Shown here: piece after piece, positions 55,861 to 64,000 of the stretch
Layout: the number at the start of each line of letters is the position of its first letter
Numbering within the stretch: the stretch's first letter is position 1
NCBI GenBank assembly: GCA_023052935.1
Contig: CM041297.1
Coordinates: 97,114,484-97,178,483 of the forward strand
Reading direction: 5' to 3'
From: Piezodorus guildinii
Lineage: Eukaryota; Arthropoda; Insecta; Hemiptera; Pentatomidae
Length of the DNA stretch: 64,000 nt
Program-made: the position numbers and the translations under genes
Notes under the pieces: model-generated
Database searches by the model: none
Seen by the model: the letters and a program-made list of their open reading frames with translations, nothing else
Told to the model about the DNA's origin: nothing

Positions 55861-56256
55861 TTTTTTTTTTTTTTCACTCAACATTTTATTTCCACCCGTA
55901 AAAAAATTACAATAAGCAAATGTGCTAAAATAAAAACATGGCATGGGCAGGTATGAGGGAGACAGCACCCAGTGGTGCATCCTCCTGACATTAACCACAA
56001 CTATATTTTCAGGTCAGGAGGTCCCTCATCCAACTCCTTTTCAGCCTACGCCGAGTTCTGTCTGGTATGTCAGTTGTAGCCATGTTTTTTACAAGTTGGT
56101 TTATGTGTACATTTAGTTTGTTGTAAAATCGTTTGTAAGTTATTCGAATGTGGTTTGTTGTAGTTGGAATATGTAAGTCAGTATGAAGGGTATCGTTTGA
56201 AACATATGGTGGTGAGTTCGTTGCCAGCCTTAAAAATTGCGATTGAAAGATTTGTA
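55861..56256 (-). mobile_element. Jockey-type LINE tail with target duplication
   Basis: The perfect 14-bp duplication ttaaagagacacta lies at 55847-55860 and 56257-56270. Minus-strand coding sequence ends with D-I-P-D-R-T-R-R-R-L-K-R-S-W-M-R-D-L-L and, upstream, a Q-S-Q-F-L-R-L block. It is a different subfamily from 50593 by its many substitutions and a distinct UTR. The poly(A) tail is the T run at 55861-55874. Confidence 0.85.
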
Positions 56257-56406
56257 TTAAAGAGACACTAACAGCTCAAAAACACATTTCCACAGGCTGG
56301 CGTATTTAATATAATTATAATTATGTTATTTCAAATTAAATCATTGGGTTACCGTATTACGAATTATTTATTTTAATTTAAACAGTTCCAAATACGGTAA
56401 ATAATA

Positions 56407-56410
<4 letters not shown>

Positions 56411-56459
<49 letters not shown>
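56411..56459. repeat. TA microsatellite
   Basis: About 49 bases of alternating T and A. The flanking sequence at 56460-56530 (tcttattggtgtgtatttt, ccaaccaacttctcatcat) resembles the outer tail of the PLE pair at 59110-59440. Confidence 0.85.
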
Positions 56460-56462
<3 letters not shown>

Positions 56463-56754
56463 TGTCTTATTGGTGTGTATTTTGGAGACAACACTCCAAC
56501 CAACTTCTCATCATATAGTCAAAAAGGTTAACTACTTCATCCCTAATATTTGCTTTTATTTTTTTTTATCTTTCATCCTCCATTTGTTTTAAACAAAACA
56601 ATATATGCACATACATAAAACTTGATAATATTTCCTTGTTTTGCCCTAGGGCATTTTAAGCTGAATAATACATAAATATCCACTGTATGTATTGTCGTCA
56701 CTTAATAAAATCGGAGTTTACTCAATATAAAAAGAAATTAAAAATAGTGAAAAA

Positions 56755-56900
56755 AAAAACATTAACATTATCCAGTAATATTTGCTTACGTGAAATATAA
56801 CATACATGGCATAACATAAGATTTTTTTTTTTATTATCCTAACCAAAAAGAAAAGATAAATGGAATAAAGTAAATTATATAATTTAATATAATCCAGTAA
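56755..56900 (+). repeat. Dispersed repeat related to 60495-60630
   Basis: Shared blocks are attatccagtaat, ttgcttacgtgaaatataac and, at the far end, ataatccagtaa. Both copies are AT-rich and non-coding; the class is unknown. Confidence 0.45.
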
Positions 56901-58349
56901 TCTATAAATATACATATATTAAGTTATCAGCAATTATTTATGGCACGTGCGACAGGTTAAATTAAAATAAATAATTCATAATATCATAATATATTTTATT
57001 TCATTTGAAAAGTAATCATTATTTGTAACGTGCAATATGCAAGTCAGTGTAAATTATGTTTTTGAGCTATTGGCATCTCTAGAAATTATGAAAAACCGAA
57101 AACCTCACTCATAGATTTTTGATCTGAATATCAACAAATGACTGATGACAAACTGAATAAAGAACAAAATAAGAAAGTCAAAACATTTAATAGAAACTAG
57201 TTTATCAGGCTTTTTAGCCGTAATAACATATTTATTTTAAATCCTAGAGTTAAGGAATAATTCATTTATTTAATTTATTAAGACATTGTTCAGCTCTATT
57301 TTATTTCATTAATTTTATAGCAGTTTTTTTTCGTTAGTTTATATTTCATATATTTTGTATAGATTCATATATACTCGTATAGGTTTTCTTTTTCTTTTAC
57401 TCATTTGTGAATAAAAAATTATTCTATTGGTCTCTCAGCCAGACATATATATATATATATATATAAGTATATATTTAATTTACGAAATTTTAACAGAACA
57501 TAATAAAAGGGAAATAGTAACAGAATAAATTTATTTTTATAATTATTTAACTTAGTAATTGTAACGAACATTGCTTGATCAATATTGATTAACATAAAAG
57601 CACACATTGTTCGAGAAAACTGTAATGATTAGTTTTAATATGTTAATAATATATTAGTGGATATTTGGTAAACTTGTATTATTAAAAATTAAAAGTAGTC
57701 AAAAATCATACAATAATTCATCACTGAGATTTTACTAATTATTCATGAAGCGTTTCAGTATTGAATTTTTAAAAGTCAAACCCCATCTTCCCCTAGACGG
57801 TGGTAGAGAAGGGGAGATAGCTGGTAGAGGAAGAAAGGAGGAGACTAAGACCGCATGGCGGCCAGGAATCGATCAAACTCCGGAGCCGGTTCCTAGGGGG
57901 GCCTGCCCTCGGGACAAAAAGACCAAGAGTCCCGGGAGCTGTGACGCAGGCGCGGCCCACAATCCTATCTTTGCTCGGGATCCCGTTGAGCACCGGCTGT
58001 GTGAACTCAACATTAACATGTTTACATATGTACCTAGGCCTATGTGTGCGTCTGCCGAGCCGATCGTGGACAGTTAGCCCCGCATAATACTAGGGGATAA
58101 GACCGCTTTCTGTACCGCAACAGATACATATCTACGCTGATATTGAGTCAGGTTAAGAGGCACAATTCAACCCAGAACAATTTCCCCATTGGGGTGCGGT
58201 TGACGTTAAATAGAATCTGATTATTGTTTACCTTATGTGGATTAGATAAAGGAAATTCATGCCGTCGATCGTTTCGTTACCTTTTGCAAGGGAAATGCAG
58301 GGGTTCAGGAAGTGTACGAACTAGATAAGTATTGAAAATTAAATAAATA
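56901..58349. other. No recognised gene; GC-rich island with ORF at 57745-58077
   Basis: The island at about 57780-58200 stands out in an AT-rich setting and contains a 110-codon ORF rich in Gly, Arg and Pro with no known motif. It may be the remains of a retroelement 5' region or a host exon. The rest is AT-rich with a TA run near 57446. Confidence 0.35.
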
Positions 58350-58413
58350 TGAAAGGTAAGATGGTTCGAGTGACGGTAAAAAAAGTTGAGAAAATATTGA
58401 AATACTATTTAGT

Positions 58414-58455
58414 GTCCTACGTTTCGACCTACTATGCTAATCTTCATCAGGGCTC
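58414..58455 (-). ncRNA. Hammerhead-like motif
   Basis: Minus strand: CTGATGA, one base, GATT/GGTC stem with two G-U pairs, GAAAC, GTA. Two flanking G-C pairs could form stem I. Confidence 0.5.
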
Positions 58456-58509
58456 CCAGGCAAGAGCCGAGAAGCAAACTGTTGCAAACATCTTGACTCA
58501 TGTATCTAA

Positions 58510-58546
58510 GCCCTGATGAAGACTGACGTAGTAGGTGGAAATGGAC
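58510..58546 (+). ncRNA. Hammerhead-like motif, degenerate
   Basis: CTGATGA and one base are intact, but stem II (GACT/AGGTG) is weakened and GAAAC reads GAAAT. Confidence 0.42.
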
Positions 58547-58689
58547 AATAAATAGTTTTTCAATACTTTCTCAACTTTTTTGACCGCCACCTCATCCTTC
58601 ATAGATGAGTATTGCTTTAAAGAAGTCAACGGTCAGAATCAATGTAACCCAGTTTTCGTCTTGATCAACACCACACCGGGCGACGCTAA

Positions 58690-59012
58690 GCACAACACCA
58701 GGCGTCAACTTTCTTGGCCAACCCGCCTCCAGCTCGCGCGCTAGTTTACCACGACAAAGGCTATGGGTTCAAATCCCTGTCCCAGAAGGAATTTTTCAAA
58801 AACGTAATGAAATGGAGATTCAATCACAACCTCCCCTCGGTTAAATGAGACCCGCCATGCAACTGATGGTCGCTCACATAAAAAAGGCGTAGGGAGTGAT
58901 GATCCTACCGAATAAAATATTTTTCGAGAATCTCAATGTTGTACCCTTGGAAGCCATATCGCGCGGCCAAGAGTCTCCGAAGCCTGGCTCTCCAATCGCA
59001 AAAAAAAAAAAA
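58690..59012 (+). other. Possible SINE-like sequence with A-rich tail
   Basis: A B-box-like gggttcaaatccc near 58765 and an A run at about 58999-59012 delimit a moderately GC-rich unit. No second copy is in the window and no A box is convincing, so the call is tentative. Confidence 0.3.
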
Positions 59013-59174
59013 AGTGCGCTAATCCTTCAGTACTTACGATAATTAGTACTAAAGTAATAAACAAATTTGATATTCAACAATAATTAAACTTGAAAGGAAT
59101 TTAAAAAATCAGATGGTTGAGAAGTTGATTGGAGGTGCGGTTACCAAGAAAACACACCAATAAGACAACCTTAT

Positions 59175-59242
59175 TTTACTTTATCTGTGTTCCTTTCGAT
59201 GTCTTATGGTGTATTGAGGTCCTTCATCAGGGTTCACTCCGA
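59175..59242 (-). ncRNA. Hammerhead-like motif, degenerate
   Basis: Minus strand CTGATGA then a GGAC stem side, a longer loop than usual and GAAAG in place of GAAAC. Pairing of stem II is doubtful. Confidence 0.35.
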
Positions 59243-59315
59243 AGGATGTGATGTGACCGCTCAAAAGCGATTTCAAGAGACAGATTATCTCATTTTTTTT
59301 AGGTAATCTCTCGGA

Positions 59316-59365
59316 GTGAGCCCTGATGAAGGCCCGTTATGTAGGCAGAAATATAGGGACACAAA
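59316..59365 (+). ncRNA. Hammerhead-like motif, degenerate
   Basis: CTGATGA, one base, GGCC/GGC with a loop, GAAAT and ATA. Flanking GCC and GGG allow two stem I pairs. Confidence 0.4.
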
Positions 59366-59569
59366 TAAAATAGGTTTATCTTATTGATGTGTTTTCTTGG
59401 TGACCGTACCTCCAACCAACTTCTCATCAAATAGACTTAACTGTCATCAACTACTTCGTCTTTTTAAAAACAATCAGATTTTACTTAAGATAAAAATAGT
59501 TAAAATAAAATATTTAGGAATTTCAAATCTGTGGAAAACAAAATCTTATCTAAAAATAATTTTTGTTTT

Positions 59570-60482
59570 TAATTCTTTAATTGAAATTTGCAACTGCACA
59601 ATTTACATAGTACGCCCAAAAGCACTAATTTACTATTTCAAAAGATATGCCCGATTTTCATATTTTATGGACTGTTTTAATTTTTGTTTTTTTCATTCTA
59701 AGTTAAAGTCGCCATGGTAAGTAAATGTGCTATTTACAGACAAGTGGCTTGAAAAGTCATGAGAAGAATCTACCCAGCGGTAGCACTTCAATGTCTATTT
59801 GTTCAGTAGGTCTCGAGACCACCGTCTTTTCAGATGCCTCGGAGGATTATCGGGAATAGAAGTCGATAAGTTAAAGTCGCCATAGTAAGTAAATGTGCTA
59901 TTTACAGACAAGTGGCTTGAAAAGTCATGAGAAGAATCTACCCAGCGGTAGCACTTCAATGTCTATTTGTTCAGTAGGTCTCGAGACCACCGTCTTTTCA
60001 GATGCCTCGGAGGATTATCGGGAATAGAAGTCGATAAGTTAAAGTCGCCATAGTAAGTAAATGTGCTATTTACAGACAAGTGGCTTGAAAAGTCATGAGA
60101 AGAATCTACCCAGCGGTAGCACTTCAATGTCTATTTGTTCAGTAGGTCTCGAGACCACCGTCTTTTCAGATGCCTCGGAGGATTATCGGGAATAGAAGTC
60201 GATAAGTTAAAGTCGCCATAGTAAGTAAATGTGCTATTTACAGACAAGTGGCTTGAAAAGTCATGAGAAGAATCTACCCAGCGGTAGCACTTCAATATCT
60301 ATTTGTTCAGTAGGTCTCGATGACCACCGCTTTTCAGACGCCTCGGAGGATTATCGGGAATAGAATCGATGAGAGGATACGAACAAGCGGTTTGTATGGG
60401 CGGGTAATTTGGAATGAAAGGGGGTGTATTTTTCTTGGGCAATTTCTGCAACTAGTGGGATATTCAGGTCTCAATGATGAGT
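59570..60482 (-). mobile_element. Jockey-type LINE tail amplified as a tandem array
   Basis: Minus-strand similarity begins in the UTR (59570-59600, attgaaatttgcaactgc) and ends in coding sequence near 60482 (tgggatattcaggtctcaatg). Between them the coding end and UTR start are repeated four times (59701-60372). Residual coding translates to S-I-P-D-N-P-P-R and R-L-K-R motifs. Confidence 0.75.
59701..60372 (-). repeat. 168-bp tandem repeat, four copies, from a LINE tail
   Basis: Copies start at 59701, 59869, 60037 and 60205; the offset is 168 each time. The first three differ by about one base and the fourth has several changes, including tgtctatt to tatctatt and an indel in the gtctcgagacc block. 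168 is divisible by three. Copy number is limited to what assembly resolves. Confidence 0.92.
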
Positions 60483-60494
60483 TTAAAAATAATA

Positions 60495-60630
60495 TAAAAC
60501 TTAATATTATCCAGTAATTTTCGCTTACTTGAAATATAACGTACAAGTTATAGTTATTTTAACCTAACTGAAAATAAAAAAATTAACTTACTTGAAAAAA
60601 TATATAATTTTATATTATCCACTGGATGTT
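60495..60630 (+). repeat. Dispersed repeat related to 56755-56900
   Basis: It shares attatccagtaat and gcttacttgaaatataac with the other copy and ends near attatccactgg. Confidence 0.45.
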
Positions 60631-60639
60631 GTTTTGCTT

Positions 60640-61675
60640 GAATAAACATAAAAATATAAGGTTTATTCCATTAACAAGAAAAGTAATAATGAAATAGTCT
60701 TCATCATTTAATTATTTCATGAAAAAGTAACTAAATATGGTTTTCAGAATTGATTAATGTTTTTTACGACCTTATTCTTATGATGGATATTTTTCGGTGG
60801 TTAAGACCTTGGGTGAGAGATTAAATGTGATCTCTTATCCAGCTCTTTATCAGCTTTCTTCTGGGGTTATTTATGATAATATAATTAATGGGCTGATAAG
60901 AGTTACCATATAAATTAGGATAAAAATTCGTGATAAACAAGGGTCCGTGTGAATGAATATGTAAATTGTAATACTAAAGTGTGAAAAAGATGCTCAAAAA
61001 TGTGATTACGAAAATTCTAAAACCTTTTTTATTTCCTTTTTGACTAAATCATATGTTCGTAATATATATATTTAATTGGACGCCTATGAGCAATGTGATA
61101 AAAAAAAAAATTATCTTAATTTTGAATTTAGTATGAAACTTGTTTCCTTAATCATTAGTCAGTCAAACGTCAAGAAAACCAAAACGAGTTCTTCGTGAAA
61201 AAAACTTGGGATTCATCACGAAAGTTATGCTTTAAAAAGTTATCTATAATCTCGAATGCGAAACGGCCTGAATGCTTCGCGACTTTGTAATCTGGATACT
61301 TGACACGTCATTCAAAAAAGCTCGCCTTCTCAGCCATATTATGCAAATTGTAACTGCCGTGTTTTAGGATAAAATTTACATGGAAATGATGGATAAGGGC
61401 GGCTAGCCAGACATAAATTTTATTTTCGCCGTTCATAAGAAAAAAAAATCTACCACTTTTTTTTTTATATAAAGTATTCATGGAGAAAATACGTCTTCTT
61501 TGACTTGAGTATACTAACTATATATAATTTATTTGGCCTTGAAACGACGTTTATTATTTATTTATGAAAACTGAGGTGTATAATAGTTTCCTGTACCTAT
61601 AAATATTCTAGATACGGTGTCTAAGGTGAATTATTACTTTTTTATTATAATTAAAAAAAAGTTATTATTATTTTA
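60640..61675. other. No recognised gene
   Basis: AT-rich sequence with short patches of mixed composition and no motif. Confidence 0.5.
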
Positions 61676-61686
61676 TTTATATATAA

Positions 61687-62484
61687 TCAATAACGATCCT
61701 ACTATTGCCTCTCAAACTCTTCAATCCCATATCAGAGAGCTTGAGATATGGTGTCAGAATTGGAGAATCAAAATCAATTCCAACAAATCCTATCAAATTA
61801 CCTTTACCCTTCGTCGTAAACCTATGACATCCTGCCCTACAGTTTCCTTTAATAATATTCCGCTTGTTCCAGTTGAACAGATCCGCTACCTAGGACTACT
61901 ACTTGACAAACGTCTAACATGGAATCCCCACACACGACTGAAACGACAAGAAACTGCCCGTCGCTTTCGCTTACTACAACACTTACTGGACAGACGCTCC
62001 AACCTTCCACTTATCTACAAAAGGCTCATCTATATCATCATCATAAGGCCTATCTGGACTTACGGAGTTGAGCTTTGGGGCTCTACGAAACCATCAAATT
62101 CTTCCCATATTCAATCCTTACAGTCCAAAAACTTCGAAAAATCCTCAATGCTCCTTACTTTGTCACAAATAAACTCATCAATAAAGACCTTAACATCCCA
62201 TATGTTGCTGATTTGGCCCGAACCAGGTATCAATCCTTCCATGACAAACTCCACTCCCACTCCAATCCTCTAGTTTCAATTCTTGCTTCCTCTTCAATTC
62301 CTGACAATCCTACGAGGCGCCTGAAAAGAAGATGTCCTCGAGACCTTCTAGTTTAGTTACTTAGTGGAGTGATGCCAATGGGCATTTTCTCTTCTCGTTT
62401 TTTTCATGTATTTTATCATTATTAACATATTTACTTGTTGTATTACAAAATAAAGTTGTAAATTTCAATAAAAATATTAAAACA
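61687..62484 (+). mobile_element. Jockey-type LINE tail, plus strand
   Basis: An 11-bp duplication, tttatatataa, lies at 61676-61686 and 62485-62495, in AT-rich sequence and so only probable. The UTR after the TAG at 62354-62356 includes gagtgatgccaatgggcat and ends aataaaaatatt without a clean poly(A) tail. Confidence 0.75.
61690..62356 (+). pseudogene. Jockey-type RT C-terminal region, one frameshift
   Basis: The frame starts at N-D-P-T-I-A-S, directly downstream of where YADD would be, and contains C-Q-N-W-R-I-K-I-N, R-Y-L-G-L-L-L-D-K-R-L-T-W and W-T-Y-G-V-E-L-W-G. It loses frame near 62130 and continues in another frame with K-I-L-N-A-P-Y-F-V and the R-R-L-K-R-R-C-P-R-D-L-L end. Similarity to 50735-51664 is very high. 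The RT core is missing. Confidence 0.85.
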
Positions 62485-62949
62485 TTTATATATAAATATA
62501 CGTAAAAAGTCGTTCCTCAGTATTAATAAAACAATATATAAACTACTAAAATTAATTTTAAAGGTATTTTTATTTAATGTAATAACTAAATTACATTATG
62601 ATTTATGTGTGTTATTGGTCGTGTATGACGAACTGTAAAAATCTGCAGGTCGGGCACTTGTTCCATATCTTGTCAAATGAAAATAAACAAATAGTTTTTT
62701 TTTTAAAACTAAAGTATTTACTTTCAAGCCTTAACTATAAAAAAAAAAAAATTGATAATCAGATGAAATCAAATATTAATATCCTTTATTGACAAGTTTT
62801 GACAACTTATGAGACAATATTGACATTCTTCAATGTTATAATTCAAAACATTATAAGGTTACGAGGTTTAATTTTTTCATTTTACCATATGGACTATTTG
62901 CTGAATGATTGCAAACCTCTCACTATATATAAAACGGAAACCAAAATCA

Positions 62950-63080
62950 TATTTTATGTATTGGGGAGCTGCCAATGGGTAGTATCCCTACATATGAATC
63001 ATGTCAACATATCTTGTATCACATTTACTAAATTATTTTATTATACAGTTGTAAATACCTATAAATATATATATTTTTTT
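62950..63080 (+). mobile_element. Jockey-type 3' UTR remnant within a short inverted repeat
   Basis: The block ggagctgccaatgggtagta and the end acagttgtaaatacctataa match the UTR of the Jockey-type tails. Outside it, an inverted repeat (ggaaaccaaaatcatatttt near 62938 and aaaacatgattttggtttcg near 63118) brackets the fragment. Confidence 0.55.
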
Positions 63081-63149
63081 AAAATGTTTTATATATAATT
63101 TAATTCAAATTATATATAAAACATGATTTTGGTTTCGTGAACTCCTTCT

Positions 63150-64000
63150 AACGAAAAGACGGATTTTGATATCGTTTTTCACCATCATTTAGGGAATTCT
63201 CTCTTGAAGGTTTTTAAGTAAAATGCATTTCAAATTAGCTTTTCTTTAAATGGGAAAAATAAATTTTATGTAAACAAAGTCCTGAAGTATAATGTAGTAA
63301 CACAGACGTGTAATATACCGTTCGAAGGAGAAAGATTCAAGAAAATTAAATATGAAATTAAAAAAATCGTACAAGTTAGTATAAAGTTGCTGGAAGCCCA
63401 TAAAATGATTAACATATATTATTGTTAAAGAGTGAGGATATAACCATCGCAAGATTGTTGTTGTTAGCATAAATGGTAAGTTGTTATAAATCTATGTACT
63501 AACATTGTTATAAATTATTTCAAATTTATTACTATTTCATCAAAACAGAGGTTTCACTTTAAACTAAATGGGATTCCAATTGAAATTTAATTTATCTTTT
63601 AAAATGTAATTTAAATAGTTCATTTGAAATATAAAGTAGTAATAAACTGAATAAAATAGGAAACGTTTTAATTTCTATAGTTTTTGAATACATACATGTT
63701 TTCATTATGGAGGAAAATTAATTTTTGCTTTAATAATTAATGCTTCACTTTAAAATAAGAAACAAATAAACTTAAGCAATTTTGATTTATGATTTTCATT
63801 TCTGCCGATGATTTAATACAATAATAAATTGACGATATAAAATAAGAATATTTTCTGGCTAATTGTACTTACGATAAACTACATCTTCCAAAGCAATAAT
63901 GATATTTATTGCTCTTAGATGAACTGTAATATATGTGACAATAGTTTATTCTATAATTTAATATATTAAATAATGATATATGAGTCATTGACATTCAAAT
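63150..64000. other. No recognised feature
   Basis: AT-rich sequence with one 74-codon chance ORF (63246-63470) and no motif. Confidence 0.5.

Larger units (their letters stand above)
58350..58610. repeat. Inverted pair of PLE tails
   Basis: The left arm (58350-58460) and right arm (58500-58610) are inverted relatives, with aagttgagaaaatattgaaa against ttcaatactttctcaacttt. Each carries a hammerhead-like motif. The short spacer leaves no room for coding sequence. Confidence 0.65.
59110..59440. repeat. Inverted pair of PLE tails, second family
   Basis: Outer ends are inverted copies: gagaagttgattggaggtgc against accaacttctcatc, and ccaagaaaacacaccaataag against cttattgatgtgttttcttgg. CTGATGAAGG cores lie on the minus strand near 59225-59235 and the plus strand near 59320-59330, with their second halves decayed. 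Confidence 0.65.

Noticed and set aside
59701..60372. CRISPR-like repeat array
   Set aside because: There are no unique spacers. It is a direct head-to-tail array of a LINE tail in a eukaryotic setting.

Overview
This is AT-rich nuclear DNA from a metazoan, most likely an insect. The evidence is retroelements of arthropod-type clades with poly(A) or short tandem tails, tRNA-derived SINEs, a mariner transposon and long AT microsatellites, with no bacterial-style operons. No host protein-coding gene, rRNA or functional tRNA gene could be recognised. Nearly every recognisable feature is a transposable element or a relic of one, and the species cannot be fixed from this window.

Layout. Positions 1-3.7 kb hold a Penelope-like element (PLE; reverse transcriptase plus GIY-YIG endonuclease) whose 3' part is copied as a large palindrome. 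From 3.8 to 6 kb there is a LINE remnant, a tRNA-SINE and a 5'-truncated RTE-type LINE. From 6 to 24 kb the DNA is mostly AT-rich and gene-poor, with Jockey-type tails, LINE zinc-knuckle tails, a PLE mini-element with a 14-bp target duplication, and a mariner nested in a SINE. From 24 to 28.4 kb lie a 286-bp tandem duplication, a truncated RTE copy and a Jockey-type LINE. From 29.47 to 36.08 kb is a young, near-complete Ty3/gypsy LTR retrotransposon. From 36 to 41.5 kb are dispersed repeats and SINEs. From 41.8 to 45.6 kb a full-length RTE element sits inside a Jockey-type LINE tail. From 46 to 64 kb are more PLE mini-elements, a SINE nested in an RNase H-bearing LINE, a fold-back element, Jockey tails (one amplified as a 168-bp tandem array) and microsatellites.

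Two points stand out. First, the gypsy element carries a SAP motif at the start of Gag, and its Pol reading frame continues past the integrase GPY/F region into a macro domain of the TARG1/OARD1 type, with the expected catalytic lysine and aspartate both present. Gag-protease and Pol meet at a TGATG stop/start overlap. Second, at least fifteen loci carry a small structured motif: CTGANGA, one base, a short stem-loop, then GAAAC and usually GT. The stem sequence differs between copies but stays paired. This looks like the hammerhead-ribozyme-like motif reported from Penelope-like elements, here in several diverged families and often in inverted pairs.

The window is best read as a layered insertion history. 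Three nestings are supported by target-site duplications (RTE in Jockey, SINE in RNase H LINE, LINE in an AT-rich repeat), a fourth by a SINE that resumes across a mariner, and a fifth less securely by an AT-rich repeat on both sides of the gypsy element. Comparisons between copies were made by eye, not by alignment software.
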